A stretch of DNA of 48,013 nucleotides from Parvularia atlantis (taxonomy: Eukaryota; Opisthokonta; Rotosphaerida): positions 1 through 48,013 of the forward strand of contig CALSCO010001705.1 in the NCBI GenBank assembly GCA_943704415.1. Reading direction: 5' to 3'. Shown here piece by piece: positions 32,812 through 44,711 of this stretch (its first letter is position 1; every line of letters starts with the position of its first letter). A program made the position numbers and the translations under genes. The notes under the pieces are model-generated. The model made no database searches. It saw only the letters and a program-made list of their open reading frames with translations, and was not told the DNA's origin.

Positions 32812-33141
32812 CGTGCTCGGTGCGGATCGCAATGTCAGTCGGTCGCTTCACATCCGTGTCATCTGCGTCGCATCCGCGTCGCATCCGCGTCGCATCCGCG
32901 TCGCATCCGCTGTCTCGGGCGCATGCGGCGCGTCCGCCGTCCTCTCGCCCGCTCCACCTTGGCCCACCGGCCGCGCCCATAAACAAGCCCCTTCGGCCGA
33001 GATGACGTCGCGGTGACGCCCCGCCCCGTGGCCACTCTGCACGCGTCGCGCGGCCTCCGCGCCTCTCTCTCTCTCGCGTCCGTCCCCTCCCGCTCGCCGT
33101 CCGCCGTCTCCCCGCGCGCGCACCCCCCCCTCCCCGGACCG
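32812..33141. promoter_or_regulatory. 330-bp divergent spacer with 11-bp repeats
   Basis: Between the VMA21 and LST2-like starts. It contains the 11-bp tandem repeat (32865-32908), pyrimidine-rich CTCTCTCTCTC (33063-33073) and CCGCCC/CCCC tracts nearer to the plus gene. No ORF here is convincing. Confidence 0.5.
32865..32908. repeat. 11-bp tandem repeat in a divergent promoter
   Basis: Four exact head-to-tail copies of GCGTCGCATCC, preceded by degenerate copies (CATCCGTGTCATCT). They start about 55 bp upstream of the VMA21 ATG. The 11-bp period is close to one helical turn, so it could place identical sites on one DNA face. Confidence 0.85.
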
Positions 33142-35656
33142 ATGGCCGAGGGCCTCGTGCTGCGTGCGTCTCGCGGCGCCCGCGCTCGTCGCCGATGCTG
33201 ACGGGGAGTGCGGACGGCGGCAGTGCTCGTCCCGGCCGCCCTCGCGACCGTCGCCGTCGTCGGCGCGGCGCGCGGCGTCGTGTACCTCCACGGCGTCCAG
33301 GGCATGGCCATCCGCCAGCGCCTGCGCCGGCCGCTCGTCAGCCACCGCATCCCCGAGCCCAACGGCGCGCAGCCGCTGTCGCTCGTGTACGAGCGCGACG
33401 AGCGGCTGTCGCGCATGCTGTGGCAGGTCACGCACCTGCGCAGCAACCCGCAGCAGAGCCAGGTGCGCGCCGTCGTCGTGTGACATCGCCGTGTGGCAAC
33501 ACCATGTGGCACTGCCGACGTGTGACATCGGGTCGCGAAGGCCGTCGTCGCCAAGTACAACCGCGTCCTGCGCGACTACCTCGCCCTCGTCGACCGTATG
33601 TGCGACGAGGCGCTCACGCAGCGCGCCTCGCGCCAGTACCGCGCCAACAGCGCCGTGTCCAACGCGAACGCGATCACGCTCGCCTTCTCGGACGACGTGC
33701 GCCGCACCGCGCCGTTCGCGTCGATCAACTCGTCTCACTCGCGCACGTCTCGTTCGCCAGGTGCTCCGCCTCGCCGTGCAGCTCGCGCACGACCGGCGCA
33801 ACCAGCCCGTGTCGCCGCTGCGCCCGGCCGCGCAACGTCTGGTTGAGGTGCGGCCCGCCCAGCTTTCAACGCGGCAGCTCGTCGCTAATCGCGCGCGTTC
33901 GCACCGCGAGCAGAAGTTTGACCTGCTGCGCGTCGTCCTCGTCGAGCAGAGCCTGCGCAACTGCACCAAGTACACCGACGAGGTCAAGGTGCGCGGCCGG
34001 CCGTGCTTCGCGAGCCCGCGTGTGCTGATTGAGCGCGACGACAAGGATGCCCTCATGGGCTTTGAGGATGCGTACGTCGACTTTGAGCAGCAGTACCTGG
34101 TCGCGCCCCCGTCGCACTACGTCAGTGCGCAGCAGGGCCAGGTGCGCGGCTGCGTCTGTACGTGACGTGTGTTTGTGCTGAGACTACCGCCGTGCGCAGC
34201 TGGCCGTCGTGCTCGCCGAGGCCGTGCGGCTCGCGCTCAAGCACGGCCTGATCGACCAGGTGCGCGCTGTGCACACCACAACTGCCTTGGCTCACGCACG
34301 CACAACTCTAGGACGACCTCGAGAGCATGGAGCCGAGCCTGTTCTTTGTCGTGCCGCGGCTCGCGCTCGTATAGTGCGTCTTGTCAGGTGAGTGAGTGCA
34401 CACGCAACTGACGCTGCGGCGCCGCAGCGGCCTGTACTACACCGACGCGATCAAGCTCGAGTCGCGCGAGTGCGCCGACATCTTCCGCCACCAGCTCGCC
34501 AAGCTGACGGTGCGGCGCTGCCTGGCCGCGAAGCATTTGATGCGAATGAACGTCGCGTGAAGGAGCTCAAGAAACGCCTGCGCGGCCTTGGCGAGTCGGC
34601 TGTGCGCGAGCTCGAGAAGGCGCTCGCCGACCGCATGGACGACGACGACGCGAGCTTCACGGCTTCGTCCGCCGCGCGCCGCTCGCGCCGCCTGGGCGTC
34701 GAGGACATCAGCGAGACCGACACGGACGCCGACGATGACGCCGCGCCGCGCAGCAGCGGCGGCGGTAGCAGCAGCAGCGGCAGTAGCAGCAGCGGTAGCG
34801 GCGGCAGCGGCAACGGCGGGCGCTTCCGGACGTACTTTGGCAAGCGCGTGGCGACGTCGGACGTGGACCGCGTGCACGCGGCCTTCATCGACGTGTGCGA
34901 GATCGCAGACCACATGCACAGCGGCCAGCAAGTCAAGGTGAGCGCGGAGGACCAACTTTATGGCGCTTGCTGACGGGAGCCGCGCGCACAGGTCCTGCGC
35001 AACGCCCTGCGCGTCGTCTTCGCCGCGTACCAGCACGTCGCCACGGCCGCGGGCGACGCGCCGGCGTCGCAGCAGCAGCCCGCACTGCACGGGATGGGCG
35101 TTGTGCCGACCGCCAGCGTGCTGCGCGTGAGCGCCGACGCGCGTGAGCTGCTGACCACGGGCGCCGTCTTCCTCAAGATGGGCCGCAAGCCCAAGTCCAA
35201 GCCGCACAAGCGCTTCCTGTGGCTGTCGGACAACCTGCGTGAGGTGCGCGGTCTCGTGCGCGACCGCGCTCGGCGGTCGGCTGACGTGTTCGCGCAGATC
35301 TTGTGGTGCTCGCCGTCCAAGGACTACTCGCCAAAGCCGTCGCGGCTGGCGGTCGACAGCGTGATTGTGCGTCGAGACGGGCGCGGCACGCGCTGCTGAC
35401 CTGCTCTGCGCGCGCACAGTCGGCCAACCGCGGCGGCACCCTGGCCAACGCGGCACAGAGCGGTGCGCCCGCTTTGCCGCAGCTGTTGTGGCCAACGCGG
35501 CGCGCAGACGAAGACCATGCGATCCTGCGCATAGTGGGCCTCACGCGCTCGCTCGAGCTGATCGCGCCCGCGACGACCTGCGCCGCATGGGAGGGCGCGC
35601 TGCAGGAGCTGCTGATGGCCACGCCGCGCCCGGGCCAGGCGACGCAGCTGTCGTGA
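33142..35656 (+). CDS. LST2/ZFYVE28-like protein with N-terminal TM and C-terminal PH-like domain
   Basis: The N-terminus has a hydrophobic segment (LVLLLVPAALATVAVVGAA). The body follows the lateral-signalling-target 2 N-terminal region: VYERDERLSRMLWQVTHLRS, VVAKYNRVLRDYLALVDRMC, LVEQSLRNCTKYTDEVKVRG, FEDAYVDFEQQYLVAPPSHY, LAVVLAEAVRLALKHGLIDQ, DDLESMEPSLFFVVPRLALV. The last two align with the animal motif ERALDFGYLTQDMIDDYEPAL. After it come a coiled coil, a Ser/Gly linker (about 34755-34825) and, instead of FYVE, a PH-like module: GAVFLKMGRKPKSKPHKRF, LWLSDN, ILWCSPSKDYSPKPSRLAVD, LRIVGLTRSLELIAP, WEGALQELL. Animal LST2 restrains EGFR signalling at endosomes; here lipid reading would be by the PH fold (inference). 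An intron at 34510-34562 restores frame between KLT and ELKKRLRGL. Confidence 0.7.
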
Positions 35657-35836
35657 ATGTGTGAAATGCTCAGACGAGAAGGGTTCGGCAAGCGGCGTGT
35701 CCGGGAGCAGCGAGCGGCACACAACGGGGCACAAGACACGTAAACACACAAAGAGGGGGGGGTGAAGGCTAGGCCGCGCGAAGAACAGTCACACATATCA
35801 GGGCCTCACGGCAGGGTGCGCGCCGACCGAGCCGCC

Positions 35837-38800
35837 TCAATAGAGCTTCTTCGCCTTCTTCGCCTCGGTCTGCTTCCACTTGGGCATCTTGAGGAACTCG
35901 TCCTTGGTCTTGCCAAAGACCTTGGGGAACTCGTCCTCGTTGAGGTGGTTCTGCGAGCGCGATGCCGCGTCAGTACCGTGTCCCGGGTTCCGGCGCAGGC
36001 GCGCCGCACCTCCAGGCTGCCGGCGTCGATACCCTCGGGCAGCGGGCGCTCAAGCAGCTTCTGCGGGCGCGAGCGCGAGGAGGGCGTCACACACGCGCTG
36101 CGCAGAGCATGGGGTGGGGGCAGCAAGCTCACGCACTGCGTACGGGTACGTCGCCGAGAACTTCTTGAGCTGATCGGCCACCGAGCCGGACGCGGCCGAG
36201 TTGCCAGACATGAGCGACTGCTTGAGCTTCTCGTAGTCCCGCACATTGGACGTCGCCTTGGCGTCGTCCCAGCCGACGAAGTACGCCTTGAACAGCGGCG
36301 GCTCGGTGCCCTGCTTGACGGTGATGATGGGCGTGTCCTGGCTGCGGGACGAGTCTGGGCAGCGCACCGGGTAAGAGCCGTCGCGACGGCGCAGGCACGG
36401 CCTTTGTGTCACATACCGGCCTTGAGGTACTGAAGGGCCGCCTCGAGCGACGACTTCTTCTCAATGTCGTTCGAGTCCACGCCGATCCACAGCCAGATCT
36501 CGTCGCGGCAGTCGAGCAGGTAGATGTCGTCGCTGATCTGCGTGTGCCGCGCGGGCGCGTGAGCCTGGGCGAGATGCGTGCTGCCAGCACCGCGCGCGCG
36601 CACGCACCAGGTCCGTCTGGTCCCAGTTGAACACCTCCTCGACCTTGAACGAGCCGGACGCGTTCGACATCTCAAACAGGCGCGGCTCCACGGCCGTGCT
36701 GGCGTCGCCCGAGCTGGCCAGGTACTCGCCCTTGCCGCCGAGCAGCGCCCAGAAGTCGTTCTTCTCCGCACCCTCAAACACGGTCTCGATCGACGACGCC
36801 GAGACGAGGCGCTCGGCGACGACCTTGGCCATGTCGCGCTCGTCACCCGTCGCGCCCTTGCCGTACCAGACGTACGTCGTGCCCTTCTTCTGCACGAGCA
36901 CGAACCTGCAGGCGTGGGCACAGGCACGTCAGGGCTCCCGCGGTACATGCCGCGCGCGCCGCACGCACGCGTCCGAGCTGCGCAGCGAGCTCGTCTTGCA
37001 GTCGACCTCGGTGGCCTTGGTGTTGTACACGTTGGTGCCGTTCACCTGGTACAGGCGAACGTCGGCACCACCAGACCTGCAGCGCGGGCGCCGTTGCGTC
37101 AGCTGCTGCGCGCCACCGCGCACGCCTCCCCTGTTGTACGCACGGCAGGCCCGTCGGCTGGGCGTTCTTGAAGCCCGAGTCGACACCGCCCTTGTGGATG
37201 ATGAACTTGCCCTTGAACAGGGCGAGGAAGTGGTCCGGCTCCTTGTTCTGCACGACGCGCACGACCGTGGCCGCGCCGCCGAGCTCGTCGTCGATGCCCT
37301 TGGCGAGGAGGGCCGAGGCGCCGCGCTCGTCCTGCGACGAGTCGTGGCCCTGCCAGAAGTAGCAAATGTAGAGCTCCTTGCCCTGCGCGTTCTTGTACGT
37401 GTAGAGCAGGATGTAGCTGTCGCCCTGGAAGAACTGGCCGTGCAGCTTCGGGTCGGTGACCTCGACCTTCTGGAAGTTCTCGACGCGCCAGAGCTTGATC
37501 TTGCCCGTGCCGTCGTCGACCATGGGCTGCTTGGGCGGGGCGCCCGGGGCGTGCAGTTTGCCAAAGTCGACGGCCTTCTGCTCAACCTTGGCGACGTTCT
37601 TGCCGGCCTTGACCTGCGATTTACGCGCGCGTGTGTGTGAGGGGATCGCCCAGGACGCGCCGCGCGCGGGTGGGTGGGTGGGCGCACGCACGGCGTAGTT
37701 GGGCGACGACTGGGGCGACGGCCAGACGGCAAACTGCTGGATGAAGATCGTCGTCTCGGCACCCTCGTTGAGGCGCGTGACGGGTGTGCTCATGGGGTAG
37801 CCCTTGTCGGTGATGAACTTGAGCGCGACGTTCCACGCGCCGTTCTTCTCCTCCTTGGTCGACTTCTTGCCGATCCAGACAAAGAGCCCGTTGCCCGTGT
37901 CGAGCACGTACGTCTCGTCCGACTTGAGCAGGTTCTTGTTGAGGGGCGCCGTGCCCGCGAGCGTCGTCTGCAGCTTGCCCGACGCGTCCGACACCTCGTA
38001 CAGCTGCACCTAGAGACACGCATGAGCGCGTGCGGCACACGCGGCGGCGCGCGCGGGGCGCGAACCTGTGCGTTCTTCTTCTTCTCAAACGCCTCGTCAT
38101 CCTCGTCGCCGGCGGCGATCGGGCCCTTGCTGCCGAGCTCGTTGAAGAAGTCGGTCTCATCGTCGTTCTTGTCGGCGTCTGCGCACGGCGGCCGGTCTGA
38201 GCGCGGGCGCGCGCGGCACGGCGATCGGGGGACCGCACCGATCACGATCACGGCCGCGCGGCCGCCACGCTCGTTGTCCTTCATGTCGCGCACGACGTCG
38301 AAGCCCTTGGCGCGCTCGGTCTTGTTGGACGTCTTGCCGTTCCACTGGAAGATCTTGAGGCCGCAGTCGAGGACTGTTTGTGCGCGGCGCGGGCGACAGC
38401 GGGTGAGCCGCCGCGCTCAGGCGAGGGCGAACGGGAGGGGGGAAACGCACTGAACACATCGCCCTGGTTGAGCGACTTGTGCGACAGTTCGACCTGCGCC
38501 ACACGGACGTTGCGCTTGCCCTTGACCTGCGCGATCGCGTGCGCGCGCGCGAGATATGAGCCACGTGCGGCACACGCGCGAGGGCGGGCAGCGCGCACGT
38601 GGAAGAGGCGCTTGGTGAACGCGTTGCGGTCGACGTGCTTGAAGCCCGACGAGATGCCGCCCTCGAGGTACTTGATGCCGCCGTAGGGCTTCCAGTACGA
38701 GAGGAAGAGCTGCGACTCGCTGCCCTGGACCTGCGATTGGGCAAATTGAGCCGGGCACGGGCCTCACGCCGCGGCGTCGCGCGCACCTCGCGGTGCTGCA

Positions 38801-39298
38801 CGGGCGCGCCGCCGAGATGGTCGTCCAGCTCGACTGTCTTGTACGCCGCCACGCCCTGCTCGTCCTGTGACGAGTCGGTGCCGAGCCAGCTGTGCGTGGG
38901 TGAGCGCACGTGGGAGGGTTCGGGATCGGCATCCCGCAACGCACAAGTGGATGTTCCACTTGAGCGCGCTCTGGACCTTCTCCGTGTGCAGGACGATGTA
39001 CCTGCGCGGGCGGGGCGCGCGGGCGGGATTGAGCACGTTGCCCCGGACGATAACAAAAAAGGGAAAAAGAAAACGCAACGCGTCGCCGCTGTAGAACTTG
39101 CCCAGCTTGGCCGGGTCGGTCTGGGGGATCACCTTGAGCTTCTCGATGCGGTAGACCTGTGCGCGGCACGTGCGGGGAGGGGGAGGGGGGGGGATCCGCG
39201 CCGTGAGCGGGACGCCGAACGAGGGAAGCAGAAGGACGCAGCACCTGGATGCCCTCCTTCTTGCCCGCGTCGGTGAACGCGACGTCCTTGGCGGCCAT
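35837..39298 (-). CDS. Villin (six gelsolin domains plus headpiece)
   Basis: Calcium-regulated actin capping/severing/bundling protein. From [19 protein letters not shown]1 [15 protein letters not shown] with [21 protein letters not shown]2 [32 protein letters not shown]3 [20 protein letters not shown]; a linker; G4 [28 protein letters not shown]5 [34 protein letters not shown]6 [20 protein letters not shown]. The C-terminal headpiece is complete: [16 protein letters not shown], then [20 protein letters not shown] and [15 protein letters not shown], with the W-K-Q and KKLY ending that binds F-actin. The [10 protein letters not shown] type-II calcium motifs are intact. About 14 introns. Divergent from DDX41 with 257 bp between starts. 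Confidence 0.93.
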
Positions 39299-39555
39299 TG
39301 TGTTTGCGGCGAATGCGACGGCTGTGCGGCGGCTGGGCTGTTGCCTGTGCCGATCGCGGCGCGGCGGCGCGTCAGTCGGCACGAGACGCTTCTCACGAGG
39401 CGACAAAAGACGAGTGAGAGGGAAACAGCGGCAGCGTCACGCGCGCCAATCAGAACGCGCCGCCGTGAGCCGATCAGGCAATTGTCGAGTGTCGATGACA
39501 TGAAGCGAGCACACGAGCAGCAGGTGTGGCGGCGTAGTTGTCGAGTGTCGACGAC
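39299..39555. promoter_or_regulatory. Divergent villin/DDX41 promoter region with CCAAT box
   Basis: 257 bp between start codons. Contains CCAAT at 39446-39450 (GCGCCAATCAG, a good NF-Y-like context) and the first copy of the 56-bp duplication next to the DDX41 ATG. No TATA box is seen. Confidence 0.5.
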
Positions 39556-42230
<2,675 letters not shown>

Positions 42231-42243
42231 CCATGAACGCGCA

Positions 42244-42256
42244 AAAAAAAAAAAAG
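42244..42256 (+). repeat. A13 run in the DDX41 3' region
   Basis: Thirteen A 14 nt past the DDX41 stop within the 50-bp convergent spacer before the hydroxylase stop. Could serve 3'-end formation on the minus strand (T-rich) or be simple slippage. Confidence 0.6.
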
Positions 42257-42280
42257 AGACTGCAGCAGCACGAGCACAGC

Positions 42281-43558
42281 TCACTTTGGCGCGCGGTCGG
42301 TGCCGTGCAGCAGGTCCATGAACGTAAACGGGAAGCCAAAGTTGACGTTCGTGAGCTCGTGATGCAGGTCGTGGTGGCGCGTGTCATACAGGCCGCCCGG
42401 GAAGCGCATGCGGATGCCGCAGCTGCGCGTTGACGTGAGTGCGCGGCTCAGAAGTTGCGCGACGTGCGCACTGGTCGAGGATGCCGGTGATGCCCATGAT
42501 GACCGCGTAGACGAGCACGGCCAGCCAGTGCATCGGCACGACGAACGGCGGCGTGAACAGGCTCAGGGTATAGTAGCCAAAGACCTTGCGCGTCGGCGCA
42601 TGAGCGAGCGGCGCATGAGCGAGCGGCGCATGAGCGAGCGGCGCATGAACGAGCGGCGCATGAGCGAGCGGCGCATGAGCGAGCGGCGCATGAGCGAGCG
42701 GCGCGAGTACGTCAGCGCGCGCACCTCTAGCGGGTGCACCATCATGTCGTCGAACGGCTCGGGCGACCTAGGCGGCGTCGGCCGTCAGCAGCCGCACGCG
42801 ACATGCGCAGGCCCACGGCGCGCGGCACTTGTAGAAGTGGTGGTACTTGTGCAGGAGGCCGTAGAGGAGCCTGGCGCGATCAGCAGCAACGGCGCGATCA
42901 GCAGCAACGGCGCAATCAGCAGCAACGGCGCAAGGTGCCGCCGGTTAAGCGCGACGTACCGCGTGTGCATCATGCGCTGCGGCGGGGCGGGCGTGCACGG
43001 ATCAGCCTCGCGGGCACGCGGGCACGCAGGGCGCCAGGACGCACGTGGTAGTAGTACTCGACGACGTTCTCCCACGCGACCGCGCCCACGACCGACGCGA
43101 TCAGGCCCAGCGGCGTCGCGTCGGCCCAGTCCCACAGCACGCGCGAGTAGCCGCGGGCGACCAGCTCGAAGCTGACGGCGGTGCACGCGCCGGCTGCCGC
43201 GCGATCGCCCGTTCAGCGCCGTCGTCGTCTGACTGACGGGGCGCGCGGCACCGAGCAGCACGTTGATCGTCGCGAACAGCGCGTGCCGCGGATGGCGCCC
43301 CACCTTGCCGCGGCCGAGCACGTCGCGCGCCGGCAGCCACCACACGCCCGCGCTCTCGACGAACGTGCGCCGCGCCGGCTGCGTCTTCCATCTGCGTGCA
43401 GCTCTCGATCAGCAGCTGCTCCGTCCGGCCCCCATCGGCGCGACGCACGACAACGCGCCCGCCGCATCGCCGCCGCCGTACCACACGAGCTGCAGCGCCG
43501 TCGACAGGCCGACGTAGAAGACGACCGTGAGCGCGCCGCCCGCGAGCGACAACAGCAT
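42281..43558 (-). CDS. Fatty-acid hydroxylase / sterol desaturase superfamily membrane enzyme
   Basis: Di-iron membrane oxygenase-type protein. Start MLLSLAGGALTVVFYVGLST; TVVFYVGLSTALQLVWYG is TM1; RTFVESAGVWWLPARDVLG; then a membrane stretch ENVVEYYYH, RMMHTR joined to LLYGLLHKYHHFYKSPEPFD, MMVHPLE, FGYYTLSLFTPPFVVPMHWL, AVLVYAVIMGITGILDQ, and LYDTRHHDLHHELTNVNFGF, PFTFMDLLHGTDRAPK. The HKYHH and RHHDLHH clusters are the expected iron ligands, with another His near MMHTR. The substrate is not readable: sterol, fatty acid, sphingolipid or alternative squalene epoxidase are all possible. Two introns are enlarged by minisatellites (15-bp unit at 42601-42705; 18-bp unit at 42873-42926). Confidence 0.78.
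42601..42705. repeat. 15-bp minisatellite inside a hydroxylase intron
   Basis: Seven tandem copies of TGAGCGAGCGGCGCA (plus strand), with one substitution in copy four. On the sense (minus) strand each unit reads CGCTCGCTCATGCGC and so repeats a CTCAT element resembling the local CTNAC branch motif. The host intron, roughly 42588-42727, is about twice the usual length. Confidence 0.9.
42873..42926. repeat. 18-bp minisatellite inside a second hydroxylase intron
   Basis: Three copies of GGCGCGATCAGCAGCAAC (third with G to A) and a partial fourth. On the sense strand the unit reads GTTGCTGCTGATCGCGCC, repeating GCTGATCG, again branch-motif-like, immediately before the CGCCAG acceptor joined to LLYGLLHKYHH. 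Confidence 0.85.
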
Positions 43559-43688
43559 CTCTGAGGATGGGTTCGGTTAGGGTGCACACAGAGAAGAAGA
43601 AGAAGAAACAAGGGTGTTTGAGGGGCGGCTCGTCCACGTCTCACGCGCGTCTCACTGGCGTCTCGACCACGTCGCGGCAGGCAAGCGA

Positions 43689-44643
43689 TCAGATGCCGAC
43701 CTGCAGCTTGTTGTGCATCTCAAACAGCTTGGTGTTGATCCCCTGCGCCGTCGGCCGGCGCTCGGGGGCCTGCGGGGCGCGCCGCCGCGCCGTGTCAGCC
43801 AGCACCTCGAAGGGCACCGCAGCGACGCACCTGCTGCAGCGACGCGTTGACGATCGCGTTGACCATCACCTCGACCTCGTTGTTGTCGTCGATCTGCAGC
43901 GGCGGGACGCGGCCACCGCCGCGCACGATCAGCTCGATCTCCTCGCCGGGCGTGTCCTCCCATGGGATCTGCGCAGACGCGTCAGGCGCGTCCGCAACGG
44001 CGGGGCGAACGCGCACACCTGGCGCGACAGCGTCTCCCACAGCACCACGCCCATCGAGTAGATGTCGCTGGCCTGGTCGTCGCTCACGGTCGTCGTCACG
44101 CCCTGCGCGTGCACCGTCCATGTTGACGCTTGGCGACCCACGCACAGCGCGACGCACCTTGATGTGCACGCGCGCAAAGACCTCTGGCGGCGCGTACTTG
44201 GGGCTGAAGCCGTTGATGATCGCAAACTTCTTCAGCGCCTCCTCGCCCGTGCGCGACAGGCCAAAGTCGCAGATGACCGGGTCCGGGTACGAGCCCGTCG
44301 CCGGCTCGCTCAGCAGCACGTTGGGCGACCTGCCGTCCGCGTCAGCGCGCCCCAAACGCGATGTTCACGCCGACGCACTTGATGTCGCGATGCGCAATGC
44401 CCAGCGAGTGGATCGCCGCCAGACCGGCCATCATGCCCTGGCACAGGTGCAGCGCCAGGCCCATCGGGAGCCGCGTCTTGTCCGCCTGAGGGCACCACGA
44501 CGTGCGAGCCGTCAGCACAGCCGCAGACTGCCGGCACCCCCGAGGGCGCACCTGCGCGTGCAGGAAGCGGAACAGGTCCGTCGGATACAGCCGCGTGACG
44601 ATCGTGCGCGGCTCGTCCGTGTAGCCTGCGGTCGGCGAGGCGT

Positions 44644-44711
<68 letters not shown>

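Noticed and set aside
42231-42280. A13 run as the tail of a retroposed gene copy
   Set aside because: No target-site duplication or intron-less duplicate upstream; DDX41 keeps all introns.
42601-42705. Possible CRISPR-like array
   Set aside because: Units are contiguous 15-mers without spacers, within a eukaryotic intron.
42381-43175. Plus-strand frame with SERRM and ISSNGA repeat peptides, looking like a repetitive surface protein
   Set aside because: The repeats are translations of intronic minisatellites on the wrong strand; the minus strand encodes the di-iron hydroxylase.
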